From Karstenula rhodostoma CBS 690.94 (lineage: Eukaryota > Ascomycota > Dothideomycetes > Pleosporales > Didymosphaeriaceae): DNA of 64,000 nt. Below, one piece after another: positions 31,135 through 43,348 of this stretch. The notes below the pieces were generated by a model. The model did no database searches. It was given only the letters and a program-made list of their open reading frames with translations, and was not told the DNA's origin. Location of the stretch: positions 689,769-753,768 of the forward strand of contig MU001504.1 of NCBI GenBank assembly GCA_010093485.1, in the 5' to 3' direction. Numbering within the stretch: the first letter of the stretch is position 1; each line of letters begins with the position of its first letter. The position numbers and the translations under genes are program-made.

Positions 31135-31314
31135 AGAAAACTATGCAGAAGGGGAATGCGGGAGAGCTAGTATCTGCGAACTAGCAGCAAGGCGCTAGAA
31201 TTTTGAGCCGCTACCAGCTGAAGGGTAACTTCACCTACCTCTCTCTGTTTAGCATCAAATTATGCTTTGCGATATTTATTTCTGTTTTGATCAAACTGTC
31301 ATCAGCCAATCAAA

Positions 31315-31395
31315 GGCGTGGTGGCGGAGTGGTTATCGCGCAAGACTAGAAATCTTGTTCCTTCGGGAGCGTCAGTTCGAATCTGGCCCACGTCG
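31315..31395 (+). tRNA. tRNA-Ser(AGA)
   Basis: 81 nt, no intron. Acceptor stem GGCGTGG (31315-31321) pairs with CCACGTC (31388-31394), with G as discriminator. The D region contains the A-box-like GGCGGAGTGG; the anticodon stem CAAGA/TCTTG encloses the loop CTAGAAA with anticodon AGA. A long variable arm (TTCCTTCGGGAGC) is diagnostic of serine tRNA. The T arm GTCAG-TTCGAAT-CTGGC holds the B box. A seven-T run at 31434-31440 would end Pol III transcription. Confidence 0.92.
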
Positions 31396-31410
31396 ATGGA
31401 TGTAGAATTG

Positions 31411-31440
31411 GCCCCCAAATGTGGGGGCGTTGGTTTTTTT
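31411..31440 (+). terminator. GC hairpin plus T7 run after tRNA-Ser
   Basis: GCCCCC (31411-31416) and GGGGGC (31423-31428) form a perfect stem around AAATGT; TTTTTTT follows at 31434-31440. The T run is a standard Pol III stop signal; the hairpin before it is not required and looks like a bacterial intrinsic terminator by coincidence or by function in 3'-trailer processing. Confidence 0.5.
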
Positions 31441-31665
31441 GCTTCTCAGGTTGCGCAGCTGTGTGGAATGCAAGTGGGTCCTTACTAGCGACCGACAGTG
31501 GGGACTGTCGTGGCCCTGCATGTCCGAACAACGTGACGGCATATTGCCGATACTGACGTACACATGAAGATGTAGTTGCTCATCAGCGGTTTTTGTTTGC
31601 GAAATCGTGGCTATGCTGATAGCGCAAAATTCGTATTATTCGTTACCAATCATTGTACCTAGGTT

Positions 31666-32933
31666 CTAAGCGTCAGCGATCCAAGTCCTCTCCACGGTAA
31701 CCGTCCGATTGACCACAATCCCGTTCTTCGGCAAAGCGTTCGAATTGTTATTATCAGGCCTCATCTGGTCCCTGGTATCATAATACAACGCAGGCGTTGT
31801 CAAAGAATGAGTGCTTGCACCATCACTCTCCGACTCTTCCACAATATCCTCAATCTGCTCTTCCCTTAACCCAGATGTTGATCCACCTTTATCCGCATGA
31901 TGCGCGGACATATCCTCAAACTGGTACGACCGTCCTTTTGTTTTGCTCGAGGGCGTTGTCCGTGATGTGCGCCCGGTGGACCCAAACAACGACGGTAGAA
32001 GCTTGGCGAGGAGCGGCTTGATGCATGGAAGACAGCCGCAAACGATACCGATGTTGACTTCGACGATACCCAGGGACGTTGTGAGTGCCGCATCCCAGAA
32101 AAGATCGACGTTTGTGAAGTAGCGTTGAAGGTAAATCAAGCGGAAGACACCTGCGACGCAGACGATGAGTCCGCAAGTAAAGACGAACACAAGACCCAGG
32201 CGCTGCTTAAGTGGGAGCTGAATACGCCAGAGGTATCGCGCCGGCCAGAGATAAATGAGAAAATCTGTTACGGTATTAATGGCTCCGATAGTGATCATGT
32301 TGGCTCGCATGTCAACGCAGTGGATTTCGACGTCCTTGTCCCAGTAGCCAACCAGTGGGTGGCATTGCGAGAGCATGAGGACGACACAGGTGAGCGTGTA
32401 GGCTGCGACGAAAACGGTCATCGAGTGGGAAAAAATGCGGCTTGTTGTTGAAGGAAAGATACGGAGGTATGTTTGGCAAATGGAACTTTTCGTGAGGCCG
32501 ACACAGAGCGGGTATACGATTTGAAAGGCAAAGCCGATCTGATTTCGATCAGCAGAGTGACATGCAGTACCTTGCATCGAGTCGGGACCTCATCGTGAGA
32601 CAATACGTGCAGAGGACTGTTTACCTTATAATACGGCTCATCCCATTCTGGTCTCCTGTCCCAAAGATGATAGCCTAGACCATACAGACAGGAGGAAGCG
32701 CCGAAGCCAGTAAGCGCGACGGCAAAAACGGCAGCACCAAGCATCAGCCAATCGTCAATCCCTAGGGCGTGTCTGAGATGAGATCGTGCGTATAGCCGGG
32801 CGCTGGTCAACACCAGTAAAAGAACGCATGTTGATATCGTCAGGCCAAGTACCACCGGAACGCGAGTAGTCGGATTCACATAGTTGGGCGGCGGGAAATG
32901 TTTTTGATCTGCCTCCGAACTGCCAAAAGCCAT
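31666..32933 (-). CDS. SAT4/rhodopsin-type seven-helix integral membrane protein
   Basis: Two exons 32933-32625 and 32538-31666 with an 86-nt intron; 393 residues. Helix 1 STCVLLLVLTSARLYAR, then LGIDDWLMLGAAVFAVALTG with the canonical DDWLML motif. After the intron comes IGFAFQIVYPLCVGLTKSSI, then CQTYLRIFP, the cysteine CHPLVGYWDKDVEIHCVD, TVTDFLIYLWPARYLWRIQL (the conserved D.L.P motif region), LFWDAALTTSLGIVEVNIGI and CGCLPCIKPLL. This is the fungal rhodopsin-domain (SAT4, PF20684) family, as is the gene at 3.5-4.7 kb; the two share the fold but not close sequence. The tail is hydrophilic and acidic, with EEQIEDIVEESESDG. The ligand is unknown. Confidence 0.88.
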
Positions 32934-34973
32934 GCCGTATATAAGAGAGCACCTAAGCTAGGTGCTCTTCAGAAAAGTAAGTTCGAGTAGAATGGACCAG
33001 ACACGGGGAGCGACTTGAGTTCTTGATGGACGGTGACGATCAAAACCGGGGCAGCTGACGTAGAAAAGGTGAAATGCAGTGACAGTGCACTCTCGCATCC
33101 ATAGACGAACGTACAGGGTGAGGCGGCAGGATGCAGTCTCAAACGAATGATCGTCAGACAAGAGAGGGAGAGGATTTGGTTCTACAGGGATGCTTCCTGG
33201 GCGTGATTTGGCGCATCTTGGGCGGCTCGAGAATGCATGAACTCAAGATGGCTTTGCGACCGCTCTGCTTCCGCCAGCAAAAGTCGATCGCAAAACTCTC
33301 CTACGGGAGTCTTGAGCTGCAGTCCTCTCTCCCCTGTGACCTGTCTGTAAAAGTGACATATACGATGCGGACGGGTCGCCGATACTGTTAAGTCTGAATG
33401 GCCGGGTAGCGTCCGACGTCCTGCCAGGGCTGCCATACATGCGCCAGAAGCCTCGGAATATTCTAGACATTTGATGAGAAGGAGCACACAACTCTGCGGG
33501 GTGGTGGCCCAGTTCCCCGTCACCGTTTTGATTCGTCGGTGATCCTCAAGCTAAACTTTAATCCTGAAACTACCACGGGGACCCGCCTCCGCAGCAACCA
33601 TGACTATTGCACTTGGCGATCTCTGATGCCCAACAAGACGACCTATGCCTTCTTAGATAACTTGTGCCTTCTTAGACAACGTATGCCTTCTTAGATAACT
33701 TGTGCCTTCTTAGACAACGTATGCCTTAGATAACTTGTACCTTTTTAGACAAGGAAAACATTAGCGGTGAATGAGAGGTAATCAGAAGGATTCACAGGAA
33801 GTGAAGCATTGGCCTACGATCTTTGGTCCTGCCTTATCTGTCATGACTTCAGCTGAAGACTGGGTGTTCATGAGTATAATCCTCCTGGGGCGTTCATTCC
33901 CAATGCAATGGATGCAGGAACGTCGGTTAGTATACCTGGGTACTTTTGCCGCCAAAAGAGGTAGGATTGGATGAAAATCTCCGGCTTCGGCCAATTGGAG
34001 CGTGATCAGGGAGAATAGCGTGCTCACTGGCATCGTCGCATTGTACATGGCGGACGGGCCGATCAAATGCAACGTAGTCCCGTCACCACTCGCAGTCGGA
34101 CAAATGAACGAGCTGATGCCCTTGCTGTTATAAGGCATGACGAATGGTGTAAATGGTAGCAGTGAGGCCGAGGACCACCGCAGAACTCGCCGGCACCAAT
34201 TTGAGATGCACGTAAGTCTGCCACCTGGTGCACAGGGCATAAGACATGGCAATGGAGCTTGCGTGCCTTTCTGCAGTGTTCCGATGCTGAGCGCGTCGCT
34301 GTACGTTTACTTTTCAGTCGAAAACTCAAAGGCATGACGTTGTGCAAGCCTTCGGATCGCTGTGCACATGCTTCGCGGAGCTATTGGTATGTCCCAGTCA
34401 TGTAATCTGTCGATCACGGGTGTTGAAAGGTAGGACAGAAGTCAGCAGTGCCGAGCGCGAGATGCCCAATGAGTCCACGGGTGGTCGCGCGAGGGTCCGG
34501 GTGCTGCAGCTCGCATGAACGAAGTGCTGGAGAAAAAAAGACGGCGCGTGTCAAATTCGGGAGCAGAGGAAGACGCAGGCAGTCGAAGAGGAGGGAAAGA
34601 TGAAAGTTAATGGTCGTCGTCGCAAGGCGGACGGGCTCGAGGCTGAGTCACGCGTTCTGGTCGCTCGGCGCGGCGCGGGCTCGGAAAATCCCGCCATGCC
34701 GAAAAGCGGTGAAAACCATGGCTCGGTGTGTAAACATTGAATAAACACGGCTTGGGCGCGCTAGGTGGCATTTCTTTCTGTTTCTGCCTCTACCTGGAGA
34801 ACCTCGGCCCTCGCGCGCAACACAATCCGCATCACGCATCACGCCCGCGATCTCACCCCAAGTCTCCGCCGCTCTTGCCTGTAGGCCGCGTGCTGCCCCG
34901 CCCTCGCCCTCGCCCAACCTCGCGCGCTCCCCCGCTGCATATCGCACACGACCTCCCTGTCCCATTGCACACC
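32934..34973. other. Intergenic, contains a 19-bp tandem repeat
   Basis: 2 kb between the divergent SAT4-type gene and CKS1. It holds the tandem repeat at 33644-33754 and otherwise short overlapping frames without domain. No RNA gene recognised. Confidence 0.5.
33644..33754. repeat. 19-bp tandem repeat in alternating two-unit register
   Basis: The 38-bp period starts at 33644, 33682 and (shortened) 33720. Each period is two similar 19-mers, TATGCCTTCTTAGATAACT and TGTGCCTTCTTAGACAACG, so the array is about six 19-bp units with a higher-order pair. The last period has a deletion of CTT and several substitutions. Confidence 0.85.
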
Positions 34974-35483
34974 ATGGCGGCCGACATGGACATCGACTTC
35001 ACGCGCCGCAACAAGAAGCCCCGCCCGTTGACAGAGCACGAGAAGGACAAGCTGGACGAGTTTATCGAGGCGATCCACTACTCGGCACGGTGCGCTCTGT
35101 TGACATAGTGCATACACCGCGCCGCCGCTAATTGTGCCTGCAGATACTCAGACGAGGAGTACGAGTACCGTCACGTGCAGCTGCCCAAGCAGATGCTCAA
35201 GCAGATACCAAAGGAGTACTTCGACGGTAGCCGGGGCACGCTGAAGCTGCTGTGGGAGGAGGAGTGGAGGGCGCTGGGCATCACCCAGGTACGCGCCCGC
35301 TGCAACCGCATAGGATACTTGTTGCAGCGCTGACAGCCGCACAGAGTCTCGGATGGGAACACTACGAGGTCCATGAGCCCGAGCCGCACATCCTGCTCTT
35401 CAAGTAAGCTTCAGCACACTCGGCCCACGCGACGACTAACGCAGCACAGACGCCCAATCAACTACCAAGCCCCGATGCACTGA
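34974..35483 (+). CDS. CKS1: Cyclin-dependent kinase regulatory subunit Cks1/Suc1
   Basis: Small adaptor that binds Cdk1 and phosphothreonine sites to promote multisite phosphorylation. Four exons 34974-35089, 35144-35288, 35345-35403, 35450-35483; 117 residues. After a short basic N-terminus ([19 protein letters not shown]) the core is intact: [20 protein letters not shown] (Cdk- and phosphate-binding residues), [39 protein letters not shown] with the HxPEPH hinge, and PHILLFKRPINY. Every intron falls inside the core and all three junctions restore conserved residues, which fixes the model. Length agrees with other ascomycete Cks1 proteins. Confidence 0.96.
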
Positions 35484-36928
35484 GCAACCGATCAAGGCGC
35501 ACCCGCAACCCGCGGTCCCTGAAGCCCGAGAGCCTTACCGCGCGGCCTCTACGTGCCACGATACGACGAGCTTGAACACGCCTTCAGGGCAATCCATCCT
35601 CACGGTCTTGCTTGTTATTTTGAGCGAATGCGGTTCAACTGTTTAATGACGACATGAGCATGGCGGAATGGACGAGCTGGGACATCATCTTCCCGCGTAA
35701 TTGGCGTTTGCTATTGCATATCTTGGAGTGTCAATTACTGACGGCTTTGTACATAGGCGCAGACTACGCGCTCTCGCCAAAACAGCGGCGCTGAATGAAA
35801 CAGCTTCCATGTTACTCCTCTCTTTCTTCCAGAAAATGTTTGGAAATTCGTTATGCCGTGGCCGCTTCTCGGCAGTCTGCCGTCCCTGTGTTTGCGATGG
35901 CATGATTATTATTCTTTAGCCCTGGTTACAGCTTCTGGAAAAACATGACGATGCGTCAAATGCCACGCCTGTTATGCAACGGACCCTGCGAAGACGCCGC
36001 ATAAAGCAGCACGAGCGTTGTGCCTTCCCTATCAAGTTTAGCGCCCTTCCCCACAAACCCTACATGATCGTCCTTTCCCCTTAGCATCAACGGTTCCAAC
36101 GGTTGGGGTCGATCATCTGGCTAAACTCTTCAATCAGCGCTCCCATCTCGAATCATCCTCGCTCACTACTGTGCACAAATACTGAATCGTTGAAAGTGTT
36201 GACTCGGCCATCCTCAACATTTGCTTTACGTCCTGCTGCAGGTGAAGTCCCTCACGTCACTCGTTCACATGCTGTGCTAACGTGTGGTCTCAGCGTTCCG
36301 CTGTCAATGCGCTGCAATTGCTCCTGCAACAATTCAGTTGATTGCAATGCTCTGGAACAGTGCTTTTACTTGATGGGTTTTATTGTTTTTGACGCATGCA
36401 ACGCATTGGCCATGCCCCCTGCATCTACTGCGTCTCTCACTCGATATCTTCCTCAACATGATTGGATGATTCAGTCTACCGTGGTGGAGAATGTCTGGTT
36501 CAATGCCAGGGTGTCGCTGGCATCTCATCGCAGGCTAAACTTGTTCGCAGTGTCGTGTCAGGACACTGTGGTTGTGAGAGACGAATGCCAGTTTGGGCGC
36601 TCTGCTTTAAGAAGCAAATGGGCCCTTCGCCTCTTAACTTGATAGCAAAATTCGTCTTTTCAGAGAACTGGTCGATAGCTCCATTCACAACACTTTGCAC
36701 AAAAATGAAGACGTGGCTTCATGTTCACGGCCTCAGAAGGCAGCATTCTGGTAGGCATCCTAGCATAGTAGCAGAAAACCAATCATTGACGCATCAACAG
36801 ACGCGCCGCTGTCGACGCAAAATGATAGTTCCTCGGCTACCAAAAATGCGCAACCCGGCCAATGGCTGCCGAGTCGTGCGCTCACAGACTCTGCTGCCAA
36901 GATCGCTGCTTCCAAGACCGCGAGCAGA
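35484..36928. other. Intergenic, no gene recognised
   Basis: 1.44 kb between CKS1 and the C2H2 gene. A 179-codon plus-strand frame at 36103-36642 has no domain and a composition (Ser, Cys and Leu scattered) like translated non-coding DNA. No repeats or RNA genes recognised. Confidence 0.45.
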
Positions 36929-39339
36929 ATGTCAATAGAGCGTTACCTTCAGGCACCGTTGGAGGATGAACCAGCTTCGGTTCCTGCGATTAACGCAGCA
37001 CTCAAGGATAAAAGCTCGCCTGCCTGGAGCAAACATAACCAACCCCGACGCGTTCTTCGTCAAGCTCATTCGCGAGAAACGTCCTATGATGCTAATTCGG
37101 AAGGGCGACGGACCTTCTACACCTCTGCAAGCGGCCAAGAATCCACAGGTACCTCTTTTAGCATTGGACACAGGTCAAACCACCACCAAAGAAGCAATCT
37201 CCACCTTATGATGCCTCAACTTCCAAGATTGCGAACGGTTTCCCTAATGCATGGCAGTGTCCATTCGCCTGAAGAACCGACCACTGGAAAAACACTGAAT
37301 TCTGAGAGGACGTTGACGGACCAACACGAAACAATCCCACTGGGAAAGTCTGTCGATAGCGCTTACCGAGCGAGAATCGAGTCTGAGCTAGCACTTATAC
37401 AAGAAAAGGCCCGAAGACTCGAGGAAGAAGTACAGAGATTCGACGAGCGGAAGGAGAACGAAGAATTGCTTGTCCCAAGGATCACGGACGAAAGGGCTCA
37501 TCAGCAAATGGCATTGAACCCCAAGTTAGCATGGATTCTAGGTGGGGATAGCACAAATACCAGTGGTATGGAAAGGCCGATGACGAGTACCAGCATCACA
37601 GTAGATACGTTGAGCGATATGCCGAGTCGACCAGCTACCAGTGGCAGATTAACAAGGCCAGTGCTAGAGAAGCTTCTAAGGAGAAGTAAGTCAAGCAGTG
37701 TTCTCCTCGATGAGTCTCATTGGTCAAGTGACAGGAGAAGGGCTGTGCTGGTGGGACGAACATCAAGCAAGCGTCCCAGGTTTTTCTGTACCTTTTGCCA
37801 GAAAAGATTTCACAGTCAGGTAAGATGAGAGCCATGTCGGGATAATATGTAACTGACGACGTAGGCTGAATGGATGGGCCATGAAAGGGACATCCACATG
37901 CCGGAGGAGCTGTGGGTATGCTGCCCTCGTACAGGAGAGAGCCCGAAGCATTGTCCGTTCTGCACGCAGAGCAACCCTAGTCTTGAACACCTGAAGGACC
38001 ACAATTACTTTTCTTGCCAGAACAAGCTACTGTCAGAACGGACTTTCGATAGAAAGGACTATTTCTTGCAACATGTCGCCCAGGAGCATAACGTCAGTGC
38101 CGGACAGAAGCCTCTTCGACTTACGCAGTTAGTCGATACGTGGAGACGACCTCTGCCCCTGAAACAGGGACATCCGGCGCTTCATTGTGGCTTCTGTGGC
38201 CTGACGTTTTCAACATACGCAGAGCGTACGGATCATGTTACCGGCCATTTCATGAAGGGCACTGACATGGTGTCATGGTGGAGTGAGCGCAAGAGCCATC
38301 ATTTGACGCCGCCTGCAAAAGGTGGGCAGAATAAAAATCCGTAAGTCAGCCTCACACGTATTGTATCCATTCTAATAGATATCCTAGTTTAAGTCCTCAT
38401 AGGTGTCGCTATTGCAATCGTACTTTTGCAACGCTCGACGCAGCACTGAGAGCACATCCTGTGTGCAGCATGTGGTCGTGCAGCTTTCTGCCCGGCATGC
38501 AATATACAATCTACCCTTCTGGCTCAGATGAAGACCTCGAAGCTGTGTGCTGTTACTGCAACGAGGGTTTCAGTACAGGCAATGGAAAGGTTAAGGGCAC
38601 ACTTCTAAAGGCGCACGTTAGCACCCACAACTTTCGCAACTGCAACCAGAGATTGCACTTTTCGGCTCAACGATTCCGCCAGCATCTTCAAGACAACCAC
38701 AGAATTAATTACGATGGCACGCTACTTGCCGGGTGGACGTTGCTTCTGAAATCAAGCAAGAAGGAGCGGAGCGCTATCTTCGAATCGGTTGATGTGAGCC
38801 CGAAGCGAGCCTACACGGATCCGGTAGTAGTGCCCAAACATCGGGTGAAGAAGGCGAAAAAGGCACCCGAGCCGAAGATGAATTTCATGGACTTCTCAGA
38901 GACACCGCAGTTCGCACCAAAGAAGAAGATACGGCGCAAAGCAAGTACGCAGACCATGTCCGATGCTCCTGACAAAACTGTGCGCGACTCGATGATCGAG
39001 TTCAGACGCGCCGCCACGATCGATTTTGCACGTGGTGATTCGCATTCTGCCAGAGCAACTCGGAACCACCAGCACCGCAAATCGGGTGACGCTATGGGGG
39101 CGCATGCTGTCGATGCTGCTACACCGGACTTGCAATTCTTTCGCAGAAGACTCGACGGTTCGACGCGCAATAGGCTGTATGTGCGCAATGGGACCGAAGG
39201 GCCGCTCACAAAAAGCTCGCAGAAGCTCTTTCGCAAGATACCCGCGAGCACTTTTGGCAGTCTAGTTCTACACAGCTCGGTGTTGGCTGCGACGCCAGCC
39301 CGGCTGACGAACTCGGTCGACATCTACACGCTACGTTGA
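36929..39339 (+). CDS. Multi-C2H2 zinc-finger protein, probable transcription regulator
   Basis: Three exons 36929-37819, 37865-38340, 38403-39339; 767 residues. The first 280 residues are low complexity with a coiled-coil stretch (ALIQEKARRLEEEVQRFDER). The first finger spans the exon 1/2 junction: Cys287, Cys290, His303, His308 (CTFCQKRF...HERDIH). Further finger-like segments: CPFCTQSNPSLEHLKDH, CGFCGLTFSTYAERTDHVTG, CRYCNRTFATLDAALRAHPV and CCYCNEGFST...HVSTH. The array of widely spaced, atypical C2H2 units is common in ascomycete proteins of unknown target. The C-terminus has basic nuclear-localisation-like runs (KHRVKKAKKAPEPK, PKKKIRRK). DNA binding and nuclear location are inferred. 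The start codon could lie slightly upstream in another exon. Confidence 0.75.
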
Positions 39340-40917
39340 GCAATACAACAATGCATTCCTGTCTCTTCGACGCGTGATGAGTTTCCCATCTAGCGTAGAC
39401 TACTTCGGCGACACGTGCGTCGATCGATCCGAAGTCCAGAGCACAAGTTGCAGCTTCACATGCGGGAGGCCGCAACGCCAACATGGCTGTTGCCGGTGTT
39501 CATCCGTACGTAACGGCGTTGGCCACTTAGAACAGGCGGAGCGAGCACAATGTCTACCGGCCGGGTGGTCGCCTGCAAGCATCGGCAGATGATCCTGAAG
39601 GTCGGTAGGACATGCAATTTGGTGACAAATGATAATCGGTTTAGCTGGAGTCGCAGGTTAAATGTGGGTTGTACAGAGGTGGGCATTTGGGCGGTGGAAG
39701 GTTTGGCGTTTGCTTGGCGAGTCAGGATGTCGCGAGGATGGTAGGGCAATGCTCCGAGGACTGATTAGGAACGGGGTGGCAAGCATTGGCGGGAATGACC
39801 GGAACGCAAAAGGAAAGTAGTGGGCCGGTGCTCGGAGGGGGCTGGGGTGGAGCGGAGAGCATCGTGGGGACTGGGCGAGGAGATAGCCGCGATCTTTCCC
39901 AGATTTCCCAGATGCGTGGTTCACGTTGGGGGCACGTGAGCAGGGCGTGGCCTCGTGACCTCGTGAGCTTGGAACGGGCAGTAAGGAGACAACGGATGTG
40001 ACGCAGTTGGGCCGTGTAGCGAAAGTCGAGCCGAGCACGGTGTCGTCTCGAAGAAGAGAAGTCGGCCAGCCGGTATAGCTGCGAGTTTCGCCTCAAGCAT
40101 GGGGACGGGGAAAGGCGGCTGGGGAGGAATTACGCACAGATTAGAAAGGCACCGGCGGTGGTTGTGATGGCAGTGACGTGCAGTAGGGGCCGTAAGGGTG
40201 TGTTTGCGAGTATCTCGTACCTAATGCAATTCAGCGTGTGGACCAGCTAATATGGCACTTCAAATACTTTTACGGCACGGGCGTTGATTGGGCGGGCCGC
40301 GTGCCTTATCGCAGTCGGGTATTTCGCACAGGGCGCCTAACTGCTTTCGCATTCCATCACGTAACCCGTCTGGGCACGATGCAACGGCCATGGCTCAAAA
40401 AGAGTGCTGAGCTGCCAGTTCGCCAGAACGAAAGAACGACCCCCTCCACGACGATACTATGCGCCACGATCCCACGACCGCGTCCTAGACTGCCTCTAAG
40501 CATCGCCCAGGATTGCCGCCCGCCCGCCCCCGCGCCGCCACACGACCGACCACGCGAGACGTTCAATGACGGCCCGCACCATCTCCCATCTCATTCTTCT
40601 TTCTGCCATCACAGGCAATTTGGGCCCCTGAGAACACCCTCCATCGTCCGCAGCCTTGACTGCCTCAAAACAGCCTTATCTGCCGCCAGCCCACTCTGCG
40701 GGCGCCCGTCCTGCAACCAGCGGGCGGAGACGCATCTCCCACGCGACGATAAGCCGTTCGACATCCCGATTCGGAGCCTCACCAACCGCACGCTCGTGTG
40801 ACTGGCCTGTCCCCTCGACGCTCGACAGCAACTGTTTATCAACCAGCGTCAAGACATCCCCGCCTCACCCCACTCTTATCGCATACGCACCGGTCCACCA
40901 GTCCAGCGCCCGCCGAT
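39340..40917. other. Intergenic, promoter side of the Zn2Cys6 gene
   Basis: 1.58 kb between the C2H2 gene and the Dal81/TamA-like gene. GC-rich; many overlapping frames but no domain. Probably a long 5' leader and promoter, as is common for nitrogen regulators (inference). No repeats recognised. Confidence 0.45.
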
Positions 40918-43348
40918 ATGACGACTGCCGTGGCTATACAACCGGCCATGCCGCGCCCGAATCCTGTGCCCATTGCCGCTGCCCGTCCCAAGAAGCAGCA
41001 CAAGCCGTCGCCCGGCACAGAGAACCCCGTCGCGGGCAAGCCTGTATCGTCTGCAGTGGGCCCCGTTGCCAACATCCGAACAAGAAGAGAGCGGCCCTGC
41101 GACGCCTGCCGCCGGAGGAAGAGTCGGTGCGTGATACACGAGGGCGCCGTGCTTTGCGTGCTGTGCGAGTTCCATAAGCAGGAGTGCACCTTTGTGCAAA
41201 GTCCGCTGCCACGGAAGAGGAAGGTCGTCGACGGCGAGAAGAAGGACTCGCCTAGTGCTCCGAAGAAGAGGTACGTGTGGACTCCCAATGCACACGCTCG
41301 GCCCTTTCCAAGGGCCAGGCTCCACGTGCACACATGTCACACATGGACCCGCTGCGGCGGTGGTATGTCCTGGCTAATGGTGGAGCTTCTATCCTTCGGG
41401 ACACCATTCCATGTCCGTCGATATAGGGATTGCGAAGGGTCCAGCATCTCCGCTATCGCGTGTCTTATCGCCGAGTGCCCCGCTAACAGGAAGCTAGTAA
41501 GTCGGTTGAGCCGCCCCCACTAGCGCTGCCGACGCCCACGATAACTGCCACCGCGCCAAGTCCACCGCATCAGTCTCCATCGGGCAGCGTGCATATCCCC
41601 CATCTTGGAGAGACACTCGGTCTGCAACGACGTCAGCACAGTAGATATATTGGCCTCAGTTCTCCCTTTGACTCCCTGCTCGTCGGCCTTTCCCACTTTG
41701 ATGCCCGCAACGAATCTCCTACAGACCTCGGTACCTTGAGAAGAGTTAATGATCATGAATGTTTCATCATGCTGCCCGACGAAAATACACACGAGTACGT
41801 CGACGAGGCAGAGACTCTGGCCCAAGTCGAGCAGTGTGTGGGCGGTCACGGTCCTGCTCTGCTTGAGCTGTACTTCCGCATAGTTCACCCCAGCTTCCCA
41901 ATCATTCAGAAACACCTCTTCATTGGGCGGTATCGGAATGGCGATCGTTCCTTTACGCCCGCTCTGATTGCTGGCATGTACATCTTGGCTGTCAACTGGT
42001 GGTCACTAGATCCCAGGCTGGCACATCTTCCCAAGCCCGATGTTGCACGTCTAGAAGCGATAGCGATGAGTTCGTTGTCAAGGTCTATGGAGAAGCCGAA
42101 GTTGTCGACTGTTCAGGCAGGCCTGCTCTTGCTGCAGCGTCCGGAAGCGGACAACTGGAGCCTAACGACACAGCTGGTCGCTATTGGTCAAGAGCTTGGT
42201 TTACATCTCGACTGCTCCGGATGGTCGATTCCTCTCTGGGAAGGCGGTTTGAGAAAACGCATCGCGTGGGCGTTGTACATGCAAGACAAGTGGAGTTCGT
42301 TGATCCATGGTCGACCATCCCACATTTTCGGCGCCAATTGGGCTGTGCAGCCCATCACGGATGATGACTTCAAAGAGGAGGGTGATGGTTACGAAACCCG
42401 GACTGAAGAAAGCGAGGACGAATATGAGGAGAATCTACGTGGCCAGACCCTATTCGCGGAGATGATTGGTCTAACACAGATAATGGCCGAAGTGATGGAC
42501 ACTTTCTACACGCAAGTCGCCATCCAGGACTTTAAGAATGCCGGCAAGAACTCGACACAATTGATTCTCCAGCGCGCGAAGCCTGTGCAGATCAAGCTGC
42601 GGCAATGGCACGAGAGGCTCCCCGCCAACGTGAAGATGAATGCGGCGACGAAGAGCAAGTTCTCTTCACTGGGTATGTCAGCTCAAATACACGTAACGTT
42701 CTTTTGCTCACATGTACAGGTTACTTGCATCTCGCCTACTTTGCCACCGAGATCACACTCCATCGCCGCATTGTACAATCACTTGCCCCAGATCACGACG
42801 CCTACGGCTTCTTCATGATCCGCAACGCCGCCAAGACGCGTCTTATCTCCGCCATGGACTTCGTTAACCGCCTGCGGCCCGAGCATCTCCAATCTTTCTG
42901 GTACTTTGCCTCTAAGATCAACTTTACCCTCATCGGCACTTTTGGCTCGCTCCTCTGGGTCACTGCTCCCGCGCAGGAAGAAGCAGAGTTCTACAAGATA
43001 CGCTTGCGCGAGTATCGCTGGACGCTCAGCGTGAGCAGCAACCGCGCGCAATTTCTCGATTACGCCGTCAGCATGCTGGACGCGAGTCGCGCTATGTTGA
43101 ACAATCTGGCAGAGAAGCCGTCGCTTGCGCAACAGATTAGCAGCGCAGGTGTACCTGCTGCGCCGACCAGGAACCCGAATGGCGTGGGGTTCCAGCAGAA
43201 CAACGGGGATGGGAGTCCAATGGAAAGCCAGATGTACGGTGCGCCGGAGCTGCGACGGATGCATAGCGGTGAGAGTTTCCACGGCTTCGGCAGTGGACCG
43301 AACAGCGGGGTCAATTCCCTCGAAGGAAGTGAGCAGGGCGACGCGTAG
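40918..43348 (+). CDS. Zn2Cys6 transcription factor, Dal81/TamA-like
   Basis: Exons 40918-41270, 41498-42672, 42720-43348; 718 residues. The zinc cluster is Cys61, 64, 71, 80, 83, 90 (CDACRRRKSRC, then CVLCEFHKQEC) preceded by a basic stretch. The middle region contains a fungal-specific transcription factor domain: LLELYFRIVHPSFPIIQKHL, SFTPALIAGMYILAVNWW, LTTQLVAIGQELGLHLDCSG, and KRIAWALYMQDKWSSLIHGR. After the last intron, GYLHLAYFATEITLHRRIVQ and DFVNRLRPEHLQSFWYFASK are recalled as close to Dal81/TamA, the co-activators of nitrogen-source utilisation genes. I base the subfamily assignment on those blocks and on length, without alignment. The first intron is 227 nt. Nuclear; partner factors unknown here. 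Confidence 0.82.

Noticed and set aside
36103..36642. 179-codon open frame before the C2H2 gene
   Set aside because: No domain, irregular composition, and it overlaps other frames; a second frame covers part of it. Likely non-coding.
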